60,000 nucleotides of DNA from Zygnema cylindricum (Eukaryota; Streptophyta; Zygnematophyceae; Zygnematales; Zygnemataceae): contig JBBHKE010001378.1 of the NCBI GenBank assembly GCA_037447655.1, forward strand, positions 64,001 to 124,000, given 5' to 3'. The stretch's first letter is position 1. Every line of letters begins with the position of its first letter. The notes below the pieces were generated by a model that was not told where the DNA came from, did not search any database, and saw only the letters and a list, made by a program, of their open reading frames with translations. A program made the translations under genes and the position numbers. Positions 21,561-33,046 of this stretch are shown here, in pieces.

Positions 21561-23818
21561 GCGGTAAATCTTAGCCGTCCGATCATGTCATTTTTTTGCT
21601 GTTATATTTGTTTCGAATTCCACAACGCAATTCCCTCTCGACCGCGTGGAAATGAGGTAAAGTACTTTTTTGTCGCATCGGACAATACGAATAAAGTGTA
21701 CGGGGGGTAGTGGAACCGTGCAAAATCCCGTAAAGTCTTTTGGACTTTTTGTACAATATTCGACTTAAGGGGAAGGTTTCAACCGTCGTACTGTCATGAG
21801 TCTCTATTTTGTCGTTTATGGGAAATGACTTTTGTTTCTTTCCGGAAAGACTGATTTTCAGGTGAAAAATAAGGCGTACGGTAGACTGGCAAGAAATTGT
21901 ACTATCGCACCAGCCATGTAGATATGTACGGATGTTTCATAAAATTTAAGGTAGGCTTATTTTTCATTTTCTTAAGAAACAACCATCGAATAATTTCTTG
22001 AAGGAGAAATCGGGCGTTAATTTATTTGCCACGTGTTATACAACTAAAAGCCAAAACTCCACGAGTCACGAAATACTTGGTGATTAAACGAATACATGGA
22101 CAGCAACTACTGTAGCGGTAAAACGGACAAACCACATTACTAGAAAAAGACAAAAAGTCCTTAATTTATCTGGTTGTGGTGTGACATATCTGGTGCAGGA
22201 GTCTATGGTTCACGTGATTTTTATTGGCCGTACCAGATTCAGAAACGACAAAATTATGCTTTGTAACAGCTTGATGCTACCTGAATGTTAAAACAATGTC
22301 GATGCTAGATTGGAAGAATCTCTGTCAACCAATCATAGTTTCCAACCATAAACACGGGACCGCAAAGATACACAAAGAGTCGTGTGACGTGACAGCTGCT
22401 TTTTGTCAGCTTTCTCAACAGCCTTATCCATTTAAGATTTTCTGACCGACGTTGAAAATCAGAAATATCAAGGCTTTTCTGTACTGGTACTATCTGGGCA
22501 TGTCTTTTTGTAATATTATTTGTCTTTTCTGTTCCCGGATTGTTGTCTTTTGAGTTTTTTTGTCTTTTCAGCTGTTTTATTTCTTTTGTCTTGTCGAGCG
22601 TATCGGCCCACATCGCCAAACGACACATATGGGAAAGCGAATGTGGTTGGTCTAGAGATGTACATCGGCCTATTTACCGATACTATGCGCCTTTCCGATG
22701 TGATGCCACGATAAAATGTTACTAATGCAACCTGAAATCGGTCGGATAATCGTACGGGAAAGTACACCACGAATCGCTATTAGTGTTAATGTTTTTTTTG
22801 CCACTTAATGCATAAATTTTTTCAACGTACACACTTGTCGGATTGTGGATTTGACGGTGGCGATTGAAAGGTACGATTCTCAGCTATCGGCTGGCAGTCT
22901 CAAACTGAAAATTGGATGTGTGTACGGGGAAAAGATGTTTTAAGCGGCGAAAAAATTGTTAAGATTCAGAAAAGAAAAGATTTCCAAAAACGTTTGGTAT
23001 CGGAAATAAATAACATCAAAATAACCGAGTTAATTGTGAAGTCATCTTTGAATTATTTTTCTCTAAAGAAGGAAAGTGTTTCCACTTTCTTTTCCTTCCT
23101 ATTTGATATGGAACCAATTCCTACTTCCACACATGGAAACCGATATATTTCCCTTCACTAAGGGGGGATATGTTATTTTGGCTTATAGATGAATAAAGTG
23201 AGGATGTGATGGTCGTTGAGCATGCACCTCGCATAACTCCTTAAGAACATAAGTCCTTAAGACCTATGTTCTACATCATGCTGAGGCAACGGGTAATTTG
23301 ACAAATTCCACTCCCCATTCGATTCACATTCGGATTCAACCCTTTCTCTCAGGTTAGAGGAGCCACAATTTGTCAAGATAGTCCATTTTTGGGCGGGTAG
23401 TTCCTTCACTGGATTCTTACCAAGCTTTTCTATCCGATTTTTTTCTATCTGAAACTCTTGGCATGGTTAGTGACGTGTTTGAGAAACAATCTGTTAAATG
23501 TTAATATTTTGAGCAAAGCGTGAACGGTAGAATAAGATTTTTTTTTGGTAGTAACATGAATTGTTTAGAATGTTGTTGTGCAATTAGTGAATCGTACTTT
23601 TTACATGTACTTCCGTGCGTATTCCCTATTCAGTATGGTAGTGTCGTTTCATGTCCATGTACGTCGGTTCATGTAACCTCGCTGTTCGTGTACGGATACC
23701 CATACAACTTATCCAAACACAATTTGTAATAAATGGATTTATTTTGTCTTTTATCTTAGTGAAACTTTATTTTTGTCGATTACGTCCATCGCCCTTTGTC
23801 GCACCTTTTCACACATAC
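21561..23818. other. Intergenic with repeat R4 copy 2, no gene recognised
   Basis: 22,775-22,900 matches R4 copy 1 near 2,870. Other small open frames (for example 22,916-23,161) have no recognisable domain. Confidence 0.45.
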
Positions 23819-24214
23819 TGTTAGAAAAATAGTCTCTGATAGAAGCTAGTTTTTTGACAATGTTATTAAATATCAAAATTCTGAATTCTGTCTTCTAAGA
23901 TTTCGATATTCAGTAACTGAGCAGTCTGATGTAGTATCTAGGATTGCTATAATTATGTCTTTCTATATTCTAAAGTCAATAGATTTCTACGTGATTAGAT
24001 TCTGGTCAATATCTGTTTATAAATCTTGACCGTGGCTCTTGGCCGAAAGGTCAAGTGCCTCTTCAGGACAGGAAAGTACAACTAGTTCTCGAGAGGTTAC
24101 TCTCAAGATATTTTCTTTACTTAGCTTGTCCTTTCCTCTTGTTTTGCAACAGTTTTCAATTTTATAAAATATAGAGACTATTCTGTCCCCTTTCCTTCCA
24201 CTCTATTTGTCACC

Positions 24215-26365
24215 ATGACTTCATCTGTAACAGGTTATGGGCCCGGCAACGCCAATTCCGTTGCCAATTTTACTGGGACAGATTTTTACAGGTGGAAGTA
24301 TCAAATTGAGCATCTTCTTCGTCGCGAAAAACTTTGGTCAATCATTAGCGGAAGTGAGCCTGAACCGACTGACGCTGCCGCCAAAACAATCTGGCTCGCT
24401 AAAAACCACGAAGCCCACTCCCGGCTCGTCCTCTCTCTTGAACCTTCTCAAATTAACTTTATTCGCGATGCAGTCTCCGCTCACAATGTGTGGTTATTAT
24501 TGACCTCCGCAAATGAGAATCAGTCTTGGTCGAACAAACTCTTCCTCAAACGACAGCTCAACACTTATCGAAAGTGCCTACTGATTCCATTCAAACTTAC
24601 GTCCAGCATCTCAAGTCGCTCGCTGGACAACTCAAGAGTATCAAATCACCGATCTCTAACGAAGATCTTATTTTGGCAATCTTGGGAGGCTTACCGGATC
24701 ATTATTCCTCTCTCATTTCCTCCTTGGACAACTCTCCAATTCCCGTGACTATTCGGACCTTGACCGCCCGACTTGTCCACGAGGAAATGAAACAATCATT
24801 TCAAACCAACTCAAGAGGTGCCCTGGCCAGCTTTTCGCCCAATCCCTAGTCGTCAAAATCTTCCTCCGCCGCCTCTCGCTATTGTCGCCCGTTGGATCAC
24901 ATCATAGATGTGTGTCCGACACTAAAACGCAAACATGACCAACAAGGCGGATCCGACCGTAAGAGTGGACGAAATCATTCTGGAGGACGTGGATCATACC
25001 ACGGTCAAGCTTCATCAGCCGAAAGTCTTGTCTCATTTGGAAATACGGAATTCTCCCCAACCAATCCTTTCGTGCTATTCCAATCATATCCGTACAATCA
25101 CTCCTCTCCGCAAATTGCTGGATACGCTCCACTATACTCTACGACTCCATCTGGCCACTCAACCATGCCCCATCCAACGGTGGACGTCGCTCATACACTG
25201 CAGTCAATGACCCAGTCCGATTATGGATTAGTGTTATCCTCCATGGCCTCGTCAGTATCCATCGCAGAATCCACCTGGATCGTTGATTCGAGAGCATCGC
25301 ACCACTTGTCATCTCGCGTTGATTGGTTCTCTTCCATGTCACCACTCTCTCCACCAATGCCGATCATCTTGGGTAACAAGAGTACTCTTACGGCCACTCA
25401 TATCGGTCCTATTGCCATTCCCTACTACTCCAACCACGAAACGAACATCATTCTCTCCAACGTCCTTTTCGTACCTAACTTACGGAAAAATCTATTTTCT
25501 ATCGGCGCAGCCTTGAAGCAAGGGGCAACGACAGTCTTTTCCACCAATAGCGTTCGTTTTTTCTCTCCAACAAAAACTATCGTTGGATTCCGCGTTCAAA
25601 AAGGCGATATTTACATCCTGTTGTCCTTTTCGCCCATCGGATCGGCCAACCCATCACTTAATCAACCATCGCTTTTTCCAAGTGGCACCTGCGATACGGT
25701 CACCAATGCAGCTCCAGTCTTTATGACTTAACCAAGGTTCTTGTAACAAGACGAGACCCTTTAGTCAATCAAAAAATTCCATTTTGTTTCGGTAGCGTAG
25801 AAGGAAAATTCCCTCGACCGTCGTTTCCTTCCAGTGCGTCCAGATCCAATAGACCACGAACTAATCCACTCCGACCTATGTGGACCGATGTGTGTAGCGA
25901 GCCATAATGGCTCACACTACTTTGTCACTTTCATTGACGACGCAACCTGGTACTGCCATATCTACCTCATCCGCCGGAAATCTGACACATTTGCTACATT
26001 CCAACAATTCAAAGCAAAAGTTGAAAATTTCCACGATCCGCGAATCAAAGTCCTACGAACGGACAACGGAAGGGAGTTCTGCTCCACCAAATTCACCACT
26101 TTTCTCGCCGCTTATAGAATCACCCATCAAACATCAACTCCCAATACACCACAAAAAAATGGTGTTGCTGAACGGTACAACCGTACCGTTATCAACATGG
26201 CCCGTTCCATGTTGCACTTTGCACAACTCCCAACTATCTTTTGTGGAGAATCATTGACGACAGCCAACTACTTACGGAATCTCTGCCCAACCTCAAGCCT
26301 TCCAAACCTCACTCCTCATGAGGCTTGGACAGGCACCAAACCAAATGTTAACAGGAAAACGCCAA
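24215..26365 (+). pseudogene. Copia-C gag-protease-integrase remnant
   Basis: Gag starts at 24,215, inside the LTR, and reads through the primer site as GYGPGN. FTGTDFYRWKYQIEHLL identifies copia Gag. Frames change near 24,565 and a stop lies at 24,847. The protease site reads WIVDSRASHHLS, with Arg replacing the Gly of DSGA, which should inactivate it. Integrase (25,834-26,365) keeps the HSDLCGPM start, the TDNGREF segment and NGVAERYNRT, covering the DDE region, then is cut off. Confidence 0.85.
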
Positions 26366-26477
26366 AAACCTATTCCGCGATCTCGGCATTTATTGCGGCC
26401 GTCTGATCTAAAACGTCATTCAATTTTAGCCGTCGAAATTTAGTGCGGGGTATTTGTTTCGCTATCGAAACAAATGC
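26355..26477 (-). mobile_element. Copia-A LTR scrap inside Copia-C
   Basis: aaaacgccaaaaacctattccgcg and tgtttcgctatcgaaacaaatgc match the Copia-A U3 (compare 44,311-44,432). No TSD around it, so it probably arrived by recombination or repair. Confidence 0.6.
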
Positions 26478-26616
26478 ACTCTCAAGATATTTTCTTAATT
26501 TAGTTTGTCCTTTCCTCTTGTTTTGCAACAGTTATCAATTTTATAAAATATGGAGACTATTCTGTCCCATTTCCTTCCACTCTATTTGTCACCATGACTT
26601 TATCTATAACACATAC

Positions 26617-27559
26617 TATTTTTAAGAGCGTCCTAATGTGCGAAAATGAAAATGGAAATTTGACATGTGACGGTTGTTGACGTGGGTTGTAACAAGATCT
26701 CCTACCTCTCAGAAAATCCGTCTACTACAACCAATTTCAATCACACATTCCACACATTGGAAAATATACATTCACATTGGACATCACTCACATAAGGATA
26801 AACTTTAAATTAGAAGTAGCTTTTGTCCAAATAATATAAGCTTGGTCTCTTACCCTCGTGGCTCAACCCTTCTTTTAAAGTGTTTTCCACTACTCTCCAC
26901 TCTTAATAATTCTATCTCTTAACTACTAAAACACTACTTAGTTTGTAAGAGATTTTAGTGCGAAAATGACATTGCTCCCATTTGGTTTTAATCGCTCAAG
27001 ACCAAGATCAGAATTTCCACAAACTTTCCCAAAGAAAAAGATGTTTACTCTCCTCTTAGACTTCACTATTTATCCATCATCGCCCTGAACTCGCCGGGCC
27101 TGAGTCAACGCTCCGTTGAACAGGTTTTACTTGGGCCAATCATTGATCAGCAAGGACTGAGACTGACCAATAAGAAAACATGCGAAATCTCTCACTAACT
27201 ACGTAGCATATCTCACCAATCAAACGCTACCTTTCACTACGTAACATTTACGTGCAAAAGTGCGCACCAAATGAAACGCAACTTTGTACGAACGTGCGTC
27301 GCAAATTTTGCACGGGACACTTCCTACGAAATTCCATAGAGTGAAGTCATGTTTCGTACTAAAAATTGTACGAAACTACCATCGTGCGTACCTAACGAAA
27401 TATTGATTTCGTTTGGTACTTTATAAACGTAAGCCTTAAATTCCGCGGCTGGTTTGACCCTTAAATCGTAACAATGAACACCCATTCGTTATCTTGACCT
27501 CGCGCATTTGCCTAAATACACCAATCACTTTATTTGTTAAAATACAACCCCAAATCGTT
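26617..27559. other. Intergenic, no gene recognised
   Basis: Mixed sequence left of the foldback repeat, with several acgta/tacg motifs but no coding or repeat match that I can support. Confidence 0.45.
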
Positions 27560-28445
27560 TCAAGTACACACTGGTAAAATTAAAGTGTCGTTGAGTCTAA
27601 ATTTGACGGTCAATCGGTTGACAGCTTTGACTTTCAAAATATTATTTCAACCGCTTAAACTTTTGCCGCGCTTGCAAACGTCGACCGTCATAATGAAATT
27701 AGCGATTCAGACGGCCGGCAACGTTAACGGTTACTGCGACTCTGTGTCCTCCAATGGACTACAAAATTGAGGAAGCCTCTATATAGTTATTAACTAACCC
27801 ACTTTCAATGGCAACCACTGCTACCCTAGCACACAAAAAGACAATCTGACTGCACCCCTGTGCAGCCTAAACTCCCCTGAGTCCGTAGGAAAAACAATCT
27901 CTGAAAACTCCCAACCAGGCGATAAGTTATGAGGAAGTAAAAATGCCAATTTGTAATAAAACTCTCAAAGAGAGAGGTGACTCCCTACCAAAATTTACTA
28001 AGTCTTGATTCCCTCTAATAACTCCTATCTACTGAAGTACGGACCAATCAGAATATTGTACCGTACCAAAAAGTACTATTGTTGGTGTACCTTTTGTACG
28101 ACCTATGTTCGACAAGGCTATTAAGCGGACGCGTGTCCACTTTTCACTCGTCCGTAATTTCTTCACAATTCCCGCGACCGAATGTTATCTCTCAGCGTGG
28201 CGCCAGGTCATGCAACGTCACTAAATGCCAAAGTGACCATTCCGGGATCCTGGCGATAACGTGCGCCGTCGGATAGAATTTCGTATTTGATCTCAACCGT
28301 CAAAACAAATGTCTGATTCATTTGTTTCATGCGTAATCATATTCGTACTGTATTTAATCCGCTCCATGTACTTATGTCTGTATTTCCGTAAATCAGAATA
28401 AACACTGTTTAAGTATTTATCAAACCCTATATACTCTAGCAAAAT

Positions 28446-28503
28446 TCTACGACAGACCGGTTAGAGCTAACGGCTACGCCATTCTCTACCGGTCAGGGGT
28501 TCG
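28446..28503 (+). other. tRNA-like module of S1, split by E2
   Basis: GGTTAGAGC (28,459-28,467) and, across the E2 insertion, a B-box GGTTCGAGTCC formed by the end at 28,503 and the start at 38,588. TTTT follows at about 38,600. Spacing is 29 bases, as in a tRNA. Confidence 0.6.
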
Positions 28504-28657
28504 TGTTAAATTAATAGATTTCTAGAGTATTTTCTAGGTATAAATATGTTATATAAAAGGAAAAAGAAAAGGGCGGGTAGCCTGCCTCCACCTCCTCTCT
28601 CTAGCCCCCATACTTGTTGTAGTCACTGAATGATAGAGAGGGTGGTTGAGCCATGGT

Positions 28658-29840
28658 TGAAACTCTGAGACCTCCATTGGCCCTCAGAGTATGCAGATCC
28701 AAAAGAAGCTAATCTAGATAGTGCCGACTCCAAGTTGGTATAAACCCAAATGACTGACCCCTTGACAGTCAGAACCCCAATATAGATTCACCCTTGTGAA
28801 ATAACACTTTGTGTGTGCTCAGTTCCACCACATAATGCAAAGTTAGAATATGAGATTTGGACACATTCACCCACTTTGACTTTCCCTTAGAAACACAGCC
28901 ACCCTGGCAGACAAAAACTCTGACCGACTACACCCCTGTGTAGCCTGGACTCCTGTGAGTCCGCAGCAAAAAGAATCACTGAAAATGGTCAAGTAAATTG
29001 GTAGTTATGGCTGGCCAAAGTTTGCCATTTATACAAAATGCTCTCTGGGAAAGGCGACTAGCTACTCAAAAAATTCTAAGTCCTATTCTCACTCTAAGAC
29101 CCTATCTACTAACGTACGGCACCAATCACATCACTCTACCGTTCAGATAAGTACAGGTGCCGATGTACTTTCTGTACGACAATCGTACGATATGGCTGAA
29201 ATGTCAACACATGTCATATATCTATTTGTTCCCGTAATCTCCGGTGTCGCCGCAATCCAATGTTGACGTGCCATGTGTCATCCTATGTGGCGATGACCGC
29301 AAACCGCCAAAAGTACATATCCCGCGATCGCGGCGCCTATCGTGGCCGTCCGATTAAATCCGGCTATATTGCTAGCCGTTGAAAATAGACGCGCGGTATT
29401 TGTTTCGCGGTCGAACCAAATGCGCGGTATCCTTTTCAACTAATAAATCTGTACTCCGTACTATACATAACTGTATCTATGCAATACGTATATATTTCCA
29501 GTTAAATGAACTAGTCTACGTGTAACTATCTAAATAATTATCAAACCCCATACGTCGTAATACCAGCTCTAGTCTAAATGGATAAAGTTACCGGCTAATG
29601 TCGAATTGACGAGCGGTAGGTACCACGATCAATTCCTGGGTCCGTCAAATACCTTTTGGTAAGTATTACTAATTTACCCCCTGTCTTCTCTAGAGAGCTT
29701 AGGCAGCCATGGCTCTAGCTCCCTATCCAGCCTTCAGTGACTACAACAAGTGTGGGGGCTTGGAGAGGGGAGTTAGAGGCAGACTGCCTCTGCCTTTTTC
29801 CTATCCTATTACAGACCTAGAAAATACACAAATATCAACA
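28658..29840 (-). mobile_element. Copia-A solo LTR S2 inside the E2 5' LTR
   Basis: Minus-strand LTR of 1,183 bp, from its 5' end TGTTGATATTTG (29,840) to TTTCA (28,658). Flanks ATGGT and ATGGC form a TSD with one change. Contains a tRNA-like module (GGATAAAGT 29,580, B-box-like 29,626-29,636, TTTT 29,654-29,657) and the covarying hairpin at 28,928-28,943. Confidence 0.85.
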
Positions 29841-29895
29841 ATGGCTGCCTTACTTCACCAGGCATGACTAAAGAGTGACTAATGTCACTCTCAAC

Positions 29896-29970
29896 AAAAG
29901 GTTGAGTCCGGCAGGACTGGAACCTCCGACTGGTAGAGTACGGCGTAGCCGGTAGCTCTAACCAGTCTGT
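29896..29970 (-). other. tRNA-like module, E2 5' LTR
   Basis: On the minus strand: GGTTAGAGC (29,963-29,955), 29 bases, GGTTCCAGTCC (29,924-29,914), then a T run (29,899-29,896). The 3' LTR copy is at 37,782-37,850. Confidence 0.6.
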
Positions 29971-30383
29971 CGTGAAGTCCGTTAAATTACATGGGGTGTG
30001 ATACATATTTAAACTAATACATGGTCTTGAAACGGATTAACTGAAATGTGAACAAAGGAACATAGAACTAGTTAAAGTTTCAGCGCGGGGGTCATTTCGC
30101 ACGAAACAAATGAATCGGACATTTGTTTCGACGGTCGAAATTTAATGTCCGATTTAATCCGACGCCACATATCACTGCCGAGATCGCGAAATGGTCACTT
30201 TTAGCATTTACACACGTGGCATGACCTGGCGCCACGTGGAGGGATAACATTTGGTCGCAAGAATTCCGGGGAACATACAGACAAGTGGAAAAGTGACACG
30301 CGTCCACTCAATGGCTTTGTCGTACACAGGCCGTACAAAAAGTACATCGGCCATAGTACCTTTCTGTACTTTAAAGTCATGTG

Positions 30384-30407
30384 ATTGGTCCGTACTTCAG
30401 TATATAG
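30384..30407 (+). promoter_or_regulatory. E2 LTR core promoter (CCAAT-type and TATA)
   Basis: ATTGG at 30,384 and TATATAGGG at 30,401. The same ATTGG-to-AGTAGATAG/TATATAG spacing recurs in other Copia-A LTRs, marking the likely transcription start just downstream. Confidence 0.5.
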
Positions 30408-30677
30408 GGGTTGTGAGAGGGATTTAGGACTTAGGAAAATCTGGTAGGTAGTCACCTCTGTATAAGAGAGCTTTGTATAAAATTGGCATTTTTGCCGGCT
30501 CATAACTAATCAGCTAGTTGGTCGTTTTCAGTGATTCATTTGGCTACGGACTCAAGGGAGTCCAGGTTGTAGAGGGGTGTAGTCAAATTGTCAGTTTGCC
30601 TTCTTGGACAGCAGTGGTTGTGGCTTGAATTGGGTTAGTTAAATACTATCTAGAGGCTTGTTGTATTTTGTGGTCCG

Positions 30678-32580
30678 ATGGAGGACACAGATTTGCAGGT
30701 TATGGGCCCACCCTCTAGGGTGCCCACCTTCAATGGATCTGGGTTCATCTATTGGGAAGCCATGATGATGGGAGCTTTGTGCGAAAAACGATACTTGGGT
30801 ATCGTTAGTAGACAAGTGAAACGTCCACCTGCGGGAACTCCACCAGGATTTGGAGGACTAAGGTTTCTTGCAGCAACAGCTGCTTCCGCGGAGGAGGCAG
30901 ATGATGGGGACAGTTGTGTTGTTGAAATTAAAGGTATTTTCTAGGTTATTTAAATGATTTAAGTAGGAGCAGGAAAAAGCACAGGCAGCATGCTTTTAGC
31001 TTCTCTCTCTAGCCCCCATACTTGTCGTAGTCACAAAAGGCTAGAGAGGAAGCTAGAGCCATGGTTGCCTATGCTCCTTCTAGAGTCAGAAGGCAGATCT
31101 TTGGTAAACTTACCAAAAAGGATTGACAAACCCAGGATTTGATCCTGGTACCTACCATCCGTCAAAGTAGCCGTTAGTCTTACCCTGTAGTCTAAGACCA
31201 GTTCTGAAGTATATAGGGTACGACAACTACCTAAAGATGACAAAATAAAGAAGTTTGATTTACTGACAAACGGACCACAATCACACAGACACACTTAAAA
31301 ATAGAATTACACCGGAAATGTACTACTTGTATTTTAACGGCTATAAATTAAGGCCGACATCAATTTAACGAAGGAGAAAGAACCAGGCATCGCGGAATGG
31401 TCGATTTGGCGGTTTGCGGTCATAACCACAACGGGTGACACGTGGCAACATGACATTGGATGACGACATCTGCGAGAAATACTATCGGGAACCAGGATAT
31501 AGCAAGCGTCGTCTTTCTGGCCATGTCGTACAATGGCCGTACATAAAGTACTTCGTACCAAGTACCTTTCTGTACGTACACTCAATTGATTGGCTCCGTA
31601 CATCAGTAGGAGAGGGTTTAGAGAGGGGTTTAGGACTTAGAAAATTATAGGTAGCGGCCTCTCTCTCAAAGAGCTCTGATATAAAATGGTCATCTTTTAC
31701 CATTGATAATTAATTGCTCAGGGGAGCAAATTAAAGAATTCTTTTTGTGGCAGACTCAGGGGAGTCAGCCCTTTGAAGGGGCGTCGTTGGGTCAGTCTGT
31801 ATTTTGTCAAGGTGTTAGCAATATTCAGACAAAGCTTAAAGAACTGAGGTTATCCTAAAGGCTTCTAGCTAGCTGCCTACTCTGAGTACCAATAGAGGGC
31901 TCAGAGTTGCATGTGTGTCCGAAAAGGGGAAAGGGAATGAGACACCCCTCACCCCTATTGCCACGGCACCTAGAGCGGCGGCCGTGAAGTCAGTGGAGAA
32001 CGATACCCAAATGTGGGAAGACGTAAACATGGCTACCAAGAACTTCATTCTAAGCCACCTCACTCAGGATTTGGCCACCCCTCACCTTCACATTTACAAG
32101 GCAGAGGAGTTGTGGGTGAGTTTGGTGGAGATCTATAGAGCTGGTACTATTTAGGAGCTCCAGTTAGTTGAGCAAAAGCTAGTGAGTTACACTTACAAAG
32201 GAGGAAAGATGTTAGATTGCTGCAATGATCTTTCTTGTTTGTATATGGAGATGGAAAGTGCCGGATGGACAGGTACAATGAAAATGAAAGTTAACACTCT
32301 CATCATGAAGTTACCAGACGAGTATGAGAACATAATGTACCGAGTACAGGAAATGACTGATAGTTCATGGAAGTGGAATACAGCGGTCCGGATGATACTT
32401 GTGCACAGAAACACCATGGAGATTAGGAGAGGGGGAAAGAGCATTTAAGCTCTACCTGCAGGAGGGGACCGATGGGGAAAGGACCGGAAGAAACTGTACA
32501 AAGGGGAATGAGATCAGTCTAGAGGATTAAGGCCCCCAAAAGGGCCTTTGTCATTTTTGCAAAAAGTCGGGACACATTAT
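30678..32580 (+). pseudogene. E2 gag, interrupted by solo LTR S3
   Basis: Gag begins in the LTR (ATG 30,678; MEDTDLQVMGPPSRVP), passes through the primer site and continues to 30,919. It resumes after S3 at 31,917 with the Gag core (NDTQMWEDVN, YTYKGGKMLD, MKLPDEYENI) and ends with a zinc knuckle CHFCKKSGHIIADC near 32,545. A stop at 32,152 and another after 32,440 disable it. Confidence 0.85.
30920..31911 (+). mobile_element. Copia-A solo LTR S3 inside E2 gag
   Basis: A 992-bp LTR (TGTTGAAATTAAAGG...GAGTTGCA) with perfect TSD TGTGT at 30,915-30,919 and 31,912-31,916. Its antisense tRNA-like module has the best T-arm of the set: a CCAGG/CCTGG stem with a seven-base loop around 31,133-31,149. 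The terminal hairpin ACTCTGAG/CTCAGAGT is at 31,879-31,908. Confidence 0.9.
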
Positions 32581-33046
32581 CGCGGATTGTGTCAAACTGT
32601 CGGAGCTGAGGCTCGAAAAAAACTGTGGAGGGGACTTTTCCAGAGGGAAGAAAAAGGCACCTGTGGACACAAAAGTGACAAAAGAAATCAAGGATGAGTC
32701 TTTTGAGGAGGATGGGGAGCTTTTTCTTGACAAGAGTCAGGAGAAGAAGGAGATCCCTCGGAGACAGTTGTGTGCCCTTGGAGCAATTCGGGAAGCTCCA
32801 CAGGAAGGATGGATCATCGACTCAAGTGCATCCAGGCATATGTGTCGTGATAATGAACACTTCACTAAGATAACAAAGATCCCTGCTGTAGGGATAGAGT
32901 ATGGGGATGGGAGAGTGGTTAATAGAGATCTAGTGGGGTCAGTAGATCTGAAAGTCTTAGTGGAGGGTAAGACTTCTATACTCACATTCTCAGATAAACT
33001 CTACATTCCTCAGCCGAGTAAAAATCTTGTCTCTACGTTTGTGTAA
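32581..33046 (+). pseudogene. E2 protease region
   Basis: In frame with gag. The active-site motif reads WIIDSSASRHMC (about 32,810-32,845): the catalytic Asp is kept but Gly of DSGA is Ser. Ends at a stop after KNLVSTFV. Confidence 0.8.

Larger units (their letters stand above)
23819..26611 (+). mobile_element. Copia-C element with TSD CATAC
   Basis: A third copia family. The 5' LTR is 23,819-24,232 (414 bp, TGTTAGAAA...TAACA) and a 3' LTR remnant is 26,478-26,611. CATAC flanks both ends (23,814-23,818 and 26,612-26,616), so the outer borders are original. RT and RNase H are missing. In their place is a ~123-bp piece of Copia-A LTR (26,355-26,477) joined to the 3' LTR remnant. Confidence 0.85.
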
